From: Blattamonas nauphoetae
Taxonomy: Eukaryota; Preaxostyla; Oxymonadida
Length of the DNA: 64,000 bases
Direction: 5' to 3'
NCBI GenBank assembly: GCA_033064195.1
Contig: JARBJD010000240.1
Location: 1-64,000, forward strand
Part shown: one piece after another, positions 37,761 through 49,500 of the stretch
Position numbering within the stretch: the first letter of the stretch is position 1
How the letters are laid out: the number at the start of each line of letters is the position of its first letter
Program-made: the position numbers and the translations under genes
The notes under the pieces: model-generated
Told to the model about the DNA's origin: nothing
The model's database searches: none
The model's input: the letters and a program-made list of their open reading frames with translations, nothing else

Positions 37761-37884
37761 CGGATTGTGGGAGGAGGAGAAAGAGAGTGACGGTGAGTAG
37801 GATGGGAGTCTCATCGATTGCAGACGTCTCAACAGGACCTCCTCTCGCCATCTCATCAGCCGTGCACAGCTGGGTCTCTTGAAG

Positions 37885-38184
37885 TCTCACTAGAGACTGG
37901 GAGACGAGCCCAGTTGTGTATGGCTTGACCGAAGGGAAAGCCTTTTAAACAACAAGGCTCGTCTCCCAGTCGACTGCGCTGCTGCCACACTTCGGCGGAG
38001 CGCGAAACGTCTCCGCGTGCGAAAGCCCGGGGACGGAAAGAGAAGGAGCGATCGGCGCTCGTAATTAACATTTGTTTGAATTCTTTTACTCATGTTGTTG
38101 GTTTGCTTTGACCACCCATACTATTCTTTATACCGGGTCGGTCAGACCATCTCACTAGAGACTGGGAGACGAGCCTTGTTGTTT
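37885..38184 (-). repeat. Inverted partner of 32766-32893
   Basis: Two reversed pieces (37889-37945 and 38106-38178) match the earlier arm and share GACTGGGAGACGAGCC, which also recurs near 37960. This gives inverted repeats about 5 kb apart. Confidence 0.7.
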
Positions 38185-38425
38185 AAAACACTCTATCGTG
38201 ATCCTACTCAATGACTACTGCTGGCGAATTCCTTGAAGGATTAAGGTCTTGGGTGGGCATGATTTACGGTCACATCGAAGTGATGCCCACATGAACCCAC
38301 GGGGACAACCTCCCAGTTCGTCCCGCTCCAATCCAACCTTCAATTCGTTCTACGCATTAGCCACGAGGGCACCATTTTGCCTGAGTGTCAAGGGAAAATA
38401 TGTCGAGGTTTCATACTTCAACTTT
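38185..38425. repeat. Dispersed repeat R, copy 3
   Basis: It matches copy 2 up to the AC at about 38411 where copy 2 has a mini-element, making it the empty reference site. Confidence 0.75.
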
Positions 38426-38491
38426 TTTGGAATTTTTGAATTTTTGAATTTTTGAATTTTGAATTTTGAATTTTTGAATTTTGAATTTTTG
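38408..38491 (+). repeat. GAATTTTT short tandem repeat
   Basis: About ten units of GAATTTTT or GAATTTT in a row. Confidence 0.9.
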
Positions 38492-38523
38492 TTGTGAACG
38501 TTTTGAAATTTTGCCGAAAGTTT

Positions 38524-38606
38524 TGCCGATGGCGGGATTCGATCCCACGGCTCAAAGACCGAGTGTACCTTTAGACCTCCCGCTCTACCTACTGTGCTAG
38601 GAGGTC
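38524..38606 (-). tRNA. tRNA-like sequence, mismatched acceptor
   Basis: Minus strand: A box TAGCACAGTAGG, a T-arm GTGGG ATCGAAT CCCGC and spacing compatible with a tRNA carrying an extra few bases. The 5' acceptor GACCTCC does not pair with the 3' acceptor CATCGGC, but does pair perfectly with GGAGGTC in the anticodon region. It may be a pseudogene or a refolded tRNA-derived RNA. Confidence 0.35.
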
Positions 38607-38644
38607 CTGGAAATGCCAGATTTTTCCAATGCCTTGTACCTCGA

Positions 38645-38895
38645 ATTTTCAGATCTGCTATATATCCCTTTTTTGTCCACCTTTCTACCCTCGTTAAAAA
38701 GCACGACTTTTTCACGGGAGCGACTTTTACTATATATTGATTTTTTCGTCACATTTTCAAATTTTCAAATCTACTATATATTGATTTTTTTGGTCACTTT
38801 TTGTACCCTCGATAAAAAGCATGACTTTTTCACGTCAGTAATTTTACTATATATTGAATTTATTGACAAAGTTTTCAAATTTTAAATCTGCTATA
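38645..38895 (+). repeat. About 117-bp tandem repeat, 2+ units
   Basis: AAATCTRCTATATA-type words recur near 38650, 38767 and 38883, with CCTCGWTAAAAAGCAYGACT between. It lies between two tRNA-like sequences. Confidence 0.75.
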
Positions 38896-38944
38896 TAGTA
38901 CTTTTTTCGGGTACAAGGCTTCTGATTTTTCGGGATATTTTCAA

Positions 38945-39028
38945 GACCGGATAGTCTAGTGGTAGTAGTGAGTGCACGCACTACGACTACTAAGCTGAAG
39001 GTCCCAAGTTCAATTCCTGGCGGAAGCA
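38945..39028 (+). tRNA. tRNA-like sequence with long central hairpin
   Basis: A box TAGTCTAGTGG and a T-arm-like CCAAG TTCAATT CCTGG with one mismatch, followed by CGGAAGC plus A as acceptor end. The 5' acceptor GACCGGA does not pair. The middle contains a hairpin (TAGTG / CACTA) that could be an intron or a variable arm. Confidence 0.4.
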
Positions 39029-39052
39029 TTTAATTTCACATATCACTGCCCT

Positions 39053-39200
39053 TTGGCATGGTCTAGGCCCTTGGCAAGACCAACGTACGTCTCCGGAACT
39101 CAACCCGATAAAAATGAGTTCCGATGCCGGTCTAAAAGGGACCGATGAGAAGGGTCGCAACCTTCGGAACCTTGAAAAAATACACCAGCTTCCGCCAAAA
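39053..39200 (+). ncRNA. Candidate structured RNA
   Basis: An outer pairing GGCAT/ATGCC encloses two hairpins, GGTCT...AGACC and GGAACTC...GAGTTCC, and is followed by GGTC/GACC and GGGT/ACC pairings. It starts about 25 bp after a tRNA-like sequence. No known RNA family is recognised; support is the density of nested complementary words only. Confidence 0.3.
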
Positions 39201-39239
39201 GCAAGGTTTTTGCATTTTTGACAATTTTCGAAATTTTGC

Positions 39240-40454
39240 TTCAACTTGAAATGAAAATGACTTTTACTTCAAGTATTTTCTGAATTGTCAATCGGTATGG
39301 AGAATAAGCAATGGAAGTGGCGTCTCTGCCAACGTGGTTCCAGTTTCGACTTTTATACTACTTGCGATTCGAATCCTTCAGAGGTGACTGTGCGACTGAA
39401 TCCGAAGATGAGTGAAGGAATGTGTGAGTCTGTGGAGTGTTCAGTTTCTGTGACGAGAAGTCGAGAACTGGGATGGAAACAGAGAGTGTCTCCCCAGTCT
39501 CAAAACGAGATATTCAAGTGACGTGGATAGACTGAGTGTGGTGTTGTTAATGTGTGGCACGAGGCCAGGTTCAGAAGATGATGGAATCGACAATTCCGTG
39601 ACATGCAAACAAAGAGATGAAGTGAAGGATGACGTCTCTGCGTTCGCGAATTTGAAGGATGTCAATGATGAATTGAAGTGACTGTGAATGAAGATGCGGA
39701 GTGATGTGATTGGGGTGACGTGAGAGGGGACTGATGTCTGGTGGAGAGCACTCATTTGTGTTGAATGAAGACGGTGGCTGAGAGAAATCGTCAGAAGAGA
39801 GTCAATGTCATGGAATGATGAATGTGAGATGAAAATGAGAGCGAACTGCAACTTCTGAGACGGTGACTTGAGTGTAGTGTTAGAAAACCGCCCGTGTTTA
39901 GAAACCCGCAACGTGTGTGTGAAAAACCGCAACCGGATGATCTTCATCAAAATCAAGCTCTTTATCCATTTCCACACACTAGTCTCCAATTTTCTCACAT
40001 TTTTGAAAAAATCTATCGAAAACAATCGTGAAGTGACGTAATTGAAACTGATCTTTCACGAGACTCTGAGTTGAAGTCAATATCTGTATGAATCCCGATA
40101 TTATCTCCTCCTCTGAATGTTGCATCTATTCGATTATCTCAGGGATGATTTTAAGAAAGAGACATACTTCATTGTTGACACTTGGTGACTCTGCCTTGAA
40201 TCGCTGATCATCTCACTACCAATGGTCGGATGGATTAGATAAGCATTTGGATTTGAGAATTGAATCTAGTTTTGTGGTTGAACGGTATGAATTGGGTCAT
40301 GGGCTTGGAAACACCGATTTGTGTTTGAATCCTGACCCATTGATGTCAAGATCGCATTTCACTGACGTGTTTTTCTTCTTCACTTTTTCCCAAAAACTTA
40401 TTCATTCCTTCTGTAGAGACCATGAGAAAAACAGAATAATGCATGAATGAAGTG
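39240..40454. other. 1.2 kb without recognisable genes
   Basis: Short frames without family features. At 39876-39936 lies a repeat (GTGTTAGAAAACCGC words) that reappears inverted at 40455-40520, inside the end of the receptor gene. Confidence 0.45.
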
Positions 40455-40520
40455 GCGGTTTTATCTTACCAGTTGCGGTTTTCTAACGGTTTGCGGATTT
40501 CTAACACTACCATCATCCAA
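40455..40520 (-). repeat. Repeat forming the receptor's last codons
   Basis: GTGTTAGAAATCCGCAAACC and related words match 39876-39936 in the opposite orientation. They encode the receptor's final SVRNPQTVRKPQLVR, which is not typical for a kinase end. Confidence 0.6.
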
Positions 40521-43500
40521 CTCATTCAAAGATGGCCTTTCTTCTGGTTGGAGGTTGAGGCAGAGCTGGATCATTTCAATGAACTCCTCGTCTTCAATCC
40601 CAATCATCGGAGGGATGAGTCCAGACCCGAACTGGCGTTGGGCATTCTGCGCATCCAGCTCCCCAAATGGAACCATTCCGGTCTCAATCTCCTGCAGGAT
40701 CAGGCCAAGACTAAAAACTGCCGCCTGCGTTGGGGTTGAATCGTTGAGAGGTATTGTGTTTGTTTCGTGATCAATTCGTGTTTCCGGTGCTTGCCATCTC
40801 TCTCCTTCGTTTCCTCCCGAAACAGTCGCTGGAGATTCGCTTGGCGCAACGTGAGTTTGGTTGTCAGTTGCGCCAGCAGTCATTGGATTGTCAATTCGGA
40901 ACACAACTTCGTCATTCTGAACAATTTGGATGCTGTGTGGAGACATCATCTTCAGAAGCGCATCGAAATGTGCGGCCGACGCGAGTGCCTGGATTCCCTT
41001 CACAACATTCATCTGAACTGTCCGCTTGTCGATCTTGGGAAGGTCTGCGTTTTTGTGGAGTCTGTTGTAGAGCGTGTCTCGCTTGCTGACCAACATCGGC
41101 ATCTCTGCTCCATTTGGTCCAACCACTTTCACATATTCACAAGCATCGTCCTGCTTCATTTTCTGAGCCACTCCATCGAAACCTGTGGATGGCTGAGGTT
41201 TACTCAAGACCTGAGCGTTGTCTTCGAACACAAAAGCTGTTGTTCCCACGGTCGATGCGTTGAAAAAGTCGGTTTCCTCCATTTTGATCTCAACCATGTC
41301 TTGAACAACGTCAATTTCCGTCTTGGCAGCGAGTGTGTTTTTCTGATTCTTGTTCTTGCGACGACGGCAGAGTACAACGATGACGATGACGAAGATGATG
41401 ACGACGAGCACTGCAACGATGACAGGGATCAGCCATTTCATGACTTGTGTTGTTCGAGCCTTTCTGTTCTCAGCACCTGTCAGTTTCAGTTGGATGGATT
41501 CTGTGCAACCGTCTTTCCCAAACACAATTCGAGCATGCCAAGCTGCTTCGGGATCGAGTCGCTTGTTGAGTTCAGTCTCGTTCAGAGTGATGTTGATTTG
41601 GGTTTCGTTCCAGACGGAAGGGGTGAGGGAGGTGAAGGGAAGGACAACTGGTTCTTTCTGAGTGTTGTTTAGGATTCCGTCGAGTTCGAGGCCAAGTCCA
41701 CAGGGAATGAACAACTCTCCAATCAGCATCACCGAGAATGTCTTGTTTCGGTGGTGTGTGGCGTTGCTTTTTGCGGTGTTCAGTTTCGCAACAAACATCG
41801 CTTCGTATTCTTCCACGATCGTCGATTCCACAACACACTCGTCTTTCAATGCCATCCAAGCAGAAGGAAGCTTGTCCGACGATCCATCGCCTCCTCCCAA
41901 ACTTGGAATCATGATCTTCCCATTTCCAGAACACTCCACATTTCGGCGAGCTGAAGTGAACACAGAATGACCAGGTGTGTTGTCACTGAACGACGACATC
42001 GTCAGCGTCACATTCCCATTCGACACGAGGAGAGCGCCTTGTGCAAAATAGGAAAAAGATGTGGACGAGAACTCAGTGGTGCAGTTGTCAAGAATGATGA
42101 ACCCAGTTCCCCACTCGCACAGTTCCTCTGAATTGTGAGATGGAGTCGATTGTGTCTTTCCACTGATTTGGGATGCCTGCAGGTTAAGAGTGCTGTTCGA
42201 GGCAGAGATGAGAGTTTGTGTTTCCGTGTCTGTCAGTTCGAGTCCAGTGATGTTGGCAAAAGCTCCATTGTTGAGAATGATCGCGGGAGAGGCGAATGTC
42301 AATCCAGTCAGCAGAAGAGACCCAACGGTGAGTGTTCCTGTGCTCACTTTGAAGAGCGCGCCAGTTGTCGTTGAGATGAGGATTGTGGTCTGAGAAAGCG
42401 TGGTCTGTCCTCCATCCAAGTCCAACAGAATGAACGCGATTGGGAGCGACGCTTCGAACGAACACGAAGTGATCGAAAGCTCGCCATTGTTGGATTTGAT
42501 GAACGACGAACACGCTGCAGCCGACAGATTGAACACAAGACGATCAATCGAGATGGAGTGTGAGGTGCTCGCAGCATGTTCATTCAAAATCATTCCGTTC
42601 TCCTTCACAACCACCGAAACTTCCTTCTCGCCCGACAATCTCTTCACTATGAAATCCTCCACACCCAATTCCATTGTGTTTTTCAGTTCTGAACTCTCGA
42701 TAACAACGAGTTTGTCGTCATCATTTCCTTTCAAATGAGTGTGTGCGATTGCGAGAGTGTCGCACGGACGGTCCATCTGTCCGCATCCAGCGGCGTCGCG
42801 GCCATTCGCTCCCGAATAGATCGTCTCGTTGGAGTAGAAGAGGAGGAAGTAGAGAAGTGTGATGTGTCGATAATTCACGTCTTCCGGATCTTCAGCCAAG
42901 TCTTCGCCAGAAAGGAGATTGTCGTTGAGTGGTGATTGGAGATTGGTGGAGGTGAGCTGCCAGTTGAGTGGGGTGATCAGCGACACGAAGTCGTGGCCTT
43001 CGACATAAACCCACTTTCCTTTCCCAGACACTCCACAAGTGCAGGAAGCATCGAAAGTGCCGTTGACGAGAAGAGACGAGGAAGTCACCCCTTCATCACA
43101 CGAGACACGCAGAACTCCTCCACTTCCATCCGACGAGCAGTGAGAGAAGGTGCACTGGCTTACTGACAGAGAGCCTGACTCAGTGACATGTGCGATCACG
43201 ACTGATCCATCCGACGACGAGTGAATGTTCGCGATCGAACACGCGTCGATGACGAGTGATCCATCGTTCACGACAATCAGACTCGTTCCTGTCAGCGAGA
43301 GCGTGCCGACAATCGAGAAAGCTGTCTGTTCGAATGAGAGGCTGCCAGAGTTCAGAAGGAAGAGAGGACGTGAAAACGACATGGCTGATGTTGTCGTGAA
43401 GGCAGTTGTGGCATCGAGGGAGAGTTCGGAAGAGGTGATCTCGAAAAGAGGGGAGCTGAGTGGCGATGAGAGCGCGAACGAAATGTTGGAGAAAGCGAGT

Positions 43501-46500
43501 GATCCTTTCGTGATCGAAAAATGAGCGGATGAATCCAGAGAAATGCTGAATGGAGCTGTTCCTTCAATTGAGAGTGCCTTGTCAACTTTGTGAGCGACTT
43601 CGCCTGACATCGTCAGATCAGTGGCGACAGAGATGACAAGAGTTGAGAGAAGTGATTCGCTGATCCTTCCATGTGAATGTGGGAGGGATGCACAGCTAAC
43701 TCCAAAATGGCCACAATCATCGATGTCGATGGAACCTGTTCCCCCAACACTGACAATGTTCGAGATGGGGAGGAGATAGACAAGAAGAGACGAAGAGACG
43801 GTCGAATTTGAATCTGTTCCCCAGAACAGAGTGGGCGTAGTCGATGAGGAGAGAGTTGGGAAACTAGAAGTGGTGATTGCTGTTTCAAAGAACGAGCCAG
43901 AAACATAAACAGCAGCTCCTTCAGCTGCGGAGTCTGTGGTGAACGACGCTCCTCTCAGATCGAAGTCCCAAGTTCGTTGACCATTGTTGGTCGACGTCAG
44001 TGACAGAAAGATGCTTCCTCCATTTCCAGACGAAGAGCAGCCAGAGAACGACGTCGAAACAACAACGAGCGTTCCAGTCTCTTTCACAAAACAACAAATC
44101 GCTCCTCCATCTGTCAATGACGAACAATCACTGAATGTCGTCGTCTTCCCACTCTCCCCAATCGACAGTGTCTGCGATGCTCCAAGTGCGAACGAGATCG
44201 TCGATTTCGATGTGAGAGCTGAGAACGAACAGTTCTTCACTGACATCGTTCCTGTTCCCCAAATCAACGATTCACTCAGCGCAGAGTTGGCGAATGCAAC
44301 TTCTGTGATGGTTGTTGTTCCTGCTGTTGAAGACAGGAAGCTCTTCGAGAGTGCAGTTGGGAGAGTGACAGTGCCAGAAGTGATGACAAGCGATCCACCA
44401 GTGATGGTAAGCGGATTGAGTGTGGCTGGGATGGTTGATGGGATTGAGAGAGAACATTCTGAGAAAGTGAGTGAGCCGGAGTCAACCGAAAGGAGAGATG
44501 TGGTGCGGCCAGGAGTGAGAGTGCCAATGGTGATTGGGATGGATGACAAAGTGACAGTTGATGTTGGCGACGCAGTCAGACTCAGTTGGCCATTTTGGGT
44601 GAGAGAGAGCGAGCCAGTCGATGATGCAGAGAGAGTCCAGAGCGGTTGCGTCGAGGTGAAGACAGTGGAGAGAGTGAACAAGGAATCAATCATCACTTCT
44701 TTCGAAGTCTTCATCGATGAGAGAGAATGAGCGAGTGATTCGCAGGGAAGTGTCGTCTCACCACAATGCAAATGATCCTCTCCATTCACATGAAGATGAA
44801 CAGCTCCTGAAGTGTGAGGATGACGGAAGAACAGAAGAGATCCAGACGATCCGCCTGACTTCGTTTCAACTCCCCAAAACTCTTCCTTCTCAGCTGATGT
44901 GAAGATTCCTGTCGATCCAACTGAGGGAAGAATCGAATCCAGAATCCCGCCCGATCCAGAATTGGAGAGAACAGTGATCAGATCAGAAGAGGTGAGGTGG
45001 ATCTTCTGGCCATTCGATGTTTCAGATGAGCAATCTGAGAATGATACAGATCCTGACAGAGCAAGAGAGGCTGACGAGGACAGAGTCACAGCAATCACTC
45101 CACCATCGAAAGACGACGAGCAACTCGAGAAGTCAACATTTGTCAATTTCAGTCCATTCACCAATGAAGATGTTCCAGAGACAATTGATCCAGCAACAGA
45201 CGATGAAAATCCAGAGAATGAACACGATGTCAACGCGAGTGATCCTCCAGAACTCAGTTGCAAGAAGGAAACAGAGCGACCAGATGTTCCAGTGAACGCA
45301 AGTTGCGAGATCGACAGCGATCCAGATGAAGCAACCAGTGTGTCAGATGCAACTGTTGTCACAGTCAGGTATCCATTGCTCGCTTGCACATCTCCAACAA
45401 TCGACACAGAAAGAGGGGAAGCAACAGAATATGACGATTTCAAGAAGGAGCTCGCATGCACTTTGATTTGGATAGTGTTGGATGAAGCAATCGCTCTTTC
45501 TAATCCTTTCCCGATTGTCAGGCAAGGAACTCCAAAATGACCACAGTCAACAATGTCATGCGAGTTGCTTCCACCGACAGAGACAACATTCCCAATCCTG
45601 ATCAGATAGACAAGAAGAGACGACGAAACTGTGGTTTTTGAATCTGTTCCCCAGAACAGCGTAGACTTCGTTGAGGTGGAGACTGACGGAAAACGAGAAG
45701 TGGTGATGGCTTGCTCAAAATACGAGCCAGAAACAAAAACAGCGGCTCCTTTGGCTGTGGAGTCTGTTGTGAACGACGCTCCTCTCAGATCGAAGTCCCA
45801 AGTTCGTTGAGCGTTGTTGGTCGATGTCAGTGACAGAAAGATGCTTCCTCCATTTCCAGACGAAGAGCAGCCAGAGAACGACGTCGAAACAACAACAAGC
45901 TTTCCAGTCTCTTTCACAAAACAACAAATCGCTCCTCCATCTGTCAATGACGAACAATCTCTGAATGTCGTCGTCTTCTCACTCTCCCCAATCGACAGTG
46001 TCTGCGATGCTCCAACTGTGAACGAGATCGTCGATTTCGACGTCAGAGCTGAGAACGAACAGTTCTTCACTGACATCGTTCCTGTTCCACTAATCAACGA
46101 TTCACTGAGCGCAGAGTCGGCGAATGTGATTTCCGAGATGGTCGTTGCTCCTGCACTGGCCTTCACGAAAGTTGACGAGAGTGCAGTTGGGAGAGAGACA
46201 GTGCCAGACGAAATAACAAGTGTTCCTCCAGTGATTGTGATCAAACTTAGAGTCGACGGGAGGGTCGATGGGATGGCCAATTCACAGTTCAATAACGACA
46301 GACTGCCTTCTGCGATCGAAAAGAGTGAAGTTGTGCGTCCAGCTGTGAGAGTGCCAATGGTGATCGGGAGGGCAGATATAGTGATTGTTGATGACGGGGA
46401 CGATGTCAGACTCAGTTGGGCATCCTGGGTGAGAGAGAGCGAGCCTTTCGAAGAGGGATTGAGGGTCCAGTGGGGTTTGGATGAAAGGAGCATCAGGGCA

Positions 46501-49500
46501 AGAGTGAGCGAGGAGTCAAGAATGATTACCTCCTGAGTTTTCATCGATGACAGAGAATGAGCGAGTGATTCGCAGGGAAGTGTCGTCTCACCACAATGCA
46601 AATGATCCTCTCCATTCACATGAAGATGAACAGCTCCTGAAGTGTGAGGATGACGGAAGAACAGAAGAGATCCAGACGATCCGCCTGACTTCGTTTCAAC
46701 TCCCCAAAACTCTTCCTTCTCAGCTGATGTGAAGATTCCTGTCGATCCAACTGAGGGAAGAATCGAATCCAGAATCCCAGCAGATCCCGAATTGGCAAGA
46801 TCAGAAATCAGATCAGAAGAGGTGATGTGGATCTTCTGGCCATTCGACGTTCCACTCGAGCAATCCGAGAACGAGATCGATCCCGACAGTGCGAGAGAGG
46901 CAGCTGAAGACACTGTCACAGCAATCACTCCTCCATCCAAAGACGACGAGCAGCTCGAGAAGTCAACATTTGTCAATTTCAGTCCATTCACCAATGAAGA
47001 TGTTCCAGAGACAATTGATCCAGCAACTGACGATGAGAATCCAGAGAATGAACACGATGTCAACGAGAGTGATCCTCCAGAATTCAGTTGGAAGAAGGAG
47101 ACAGAGCGACCAGATGTTCCAGTGAATGCAAGTTGCGAGATCGACAGCGATCCCGCTGAAGCAATCAGAGTGTCTGAGGCAACTGTTGTCACAGTGAGAT
47201 ATCCATTGCTCGCTTGCACATCTCCAACAATCGACACAAAAAGGGAAGAAGCAACAGAATACGATGATTTCAGTGCAGAGTTCGCATGCACTTCAAGTCG
47301 AATAGAATCTGACGAGTGATCCGCACGAAGAAGCCCTTTCCCAATCGAAACACAAGGAACTCCGAAATGTCCACAATCATCAACATCGATGGCACCTGTG
47401 CCACCCACTGACACGATGTCCGAGATTGGAATCAGATACACAAGGAGTGTTGAAGAGACGGTCGAATTTGCATCTGCTCCCCAGAAGAGAGTTTCTGGAG
47501 TCGACGAGGAGACAGACGGGAAACGAGAAGTGGTGATGGCTGATTCAAAGAACGAGCCAGACACAAATACAGCGGTTCCTTCAGCTGCGGAGTCTGTTTT
47601 GAAAGATGCTCCAGAAAGATCGAAGTCCCAAGTTCGTTGAGCGTTGTTGGTCGATGTCAGTGACAGAAAGATGCTTCCTCCATTTCCAGACGAAGAGCAG
47701 CCAGAGAACGACGTCGAAACAACAACGAGCGTTCCAGTCTCTTTCACAAAACAACAAATCGCTCCTCCATCTGTCAATGACGAACAATCACTGAATGTCG
47801 TCGTCTTTCCACTCTCACCAATCGACAATATTTGTGACGCTCCAACTGTGAACGAGATCGTCGATGTCGACGTCAGTGCTGAGAACGAACAGTTCTTCAC
47901 TGACATCGTTCCTGTTCCCCAAATCAACGATTCACTCAGCGCAGAGTTGGCGAATGCAACTTCTGTGATGGTTGTTGTTCCTGCTGTTGAAGACAGGAAG
48001 CTCTTCGAGAGTGCAGTTGGGAGAGTGACAGTGCCAGAAGTGATGACAAGTGATCCACCAGTGATCGTGATTGGGTTGAGCGAGGCTGGGATGGTTGATG
48101 GGATTGTGAGAGAACATTCTGAGAAAGTGAGTGAGCCAGCTCCAACAGAAATCAAAGACGTTGAGCGACCAGATGTGAGTGTCCCCACGCCGAGTGTCAG
48201 AGTGTCCAATGTCAGTGCTGAGTTCGTTCCAGATGCAATTTGGATCTGCCCATCGCCTTGAAGAGTGAGAGAGCAACCAGAAGATTGGCGAAGTGTCCAT
48301 GTTTCTGCGGTCGACTGGAAAACTGTCGATCGGACGAAGGCAGAGTCAATCAGCACAACTTTCATCGCTTTCATGTTCGTCATCGCTGTCTCCATCGTCA
48401 CACACGCCAACTCCAACACTCCACAGTTCGTGTGATCCTCTCCCACACTGTGCAGATGAACCTCCCCACTCGTGTGTGGATACCAATGATACAACAGCTT
48501 CTCTGAATTCGTCCCATCAACAATCTTGAACGTATCTCTTTCTTTTGTGATCAGATTCCTTTCGGGAATCGTTGGTTTCAGTGTCGTCCATATGCGAGAA
48601 GCGAGTTCAGTCGACACAGACGAACAGGAGACAAGCACGTTCTGCCCTTCATCTGCTGAGCATATATCGTCGTTCCATCCAAAAGTGAGGAAGGGCGCCA
48701 CTGCATCTGTCTGAGCAACTGTCGAAGTCGTCGAGACAAACACAGCTCCTCCTCTGCCTGTCGCCGAGTCCAGTTTGAACGACGACGTCTTCACTGTGAG
48801 CGAGTTCGATGTGCCCAAAGTCAGTGACAACACTCCTCCATTTCCGTTTTTGTTGGAAATCGACGTGAAAGTCGATCCTGTCACTGTCACTGTAGTTCCA
48901 CTGGTTGTGATCAGACCATTCTTCGCAAGATTGATGGATGAGGCTGTCAAAGTTTTGATTGTCAATGTTCCACTTGTTGCGCTGATCAGAGCTGTCGCCG
49001 ACAGTGTCAATCCAGTGAATGTCGATGTCTCGATCGTCAGCGTCCCTGTCGCAAGCGTCGAGAACGCTGTGCTCATTGTCCCTGTCGTCGTCGTGTCCAT
49101 CTTGCAGCCTGTCACCTTTCCCTGCCCCGTTCCTGCCACCTCCAGAAACACTCCTCCACTCAACGCCAACAGATGCAGGTCTTTCACAAAGAATCGGCCA
49201 GTTGTCACCGACAGGAATGTTGCTGTTTGAGTTGATGCAGTGAATTTGGTGTTGAATGCACTTCCGGTTTTCAGTCCTTGAATTGTGATTGCTTTATTGG
49301 CGAGTGGAACAGCAGGGATGGAGTGTTTTGCATCGAGGAGTGTGATCGCCTGCATCGCATAGGCAGTTCTTGCCTTATTTTTGGCTGTGCACAATGTGAG
49401 CACATGGGCAACTGTTCTGCATTGGTTGCCGTAGAATCCACAGTATTTTTCATCCACACCATCATCCGTCACTTTCCAGGGCGGGAAATTGATGGTCTGA

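Noticed and set aside
37060-37890. Long minus-strand ORFs (243-276 aa) in the 92-bp array as genes
   Set aside because: They arise because the repeat unit lacks stops in all frames; no start context, signal or conservation supports translation.
38945-39195. Permuted tRNA gene (3' half before 5' half)
   Set aside because: GCTTCCG near 39188 could pair with the 3' acceptor CGGAAGC, but no D-arm or A box follows it.
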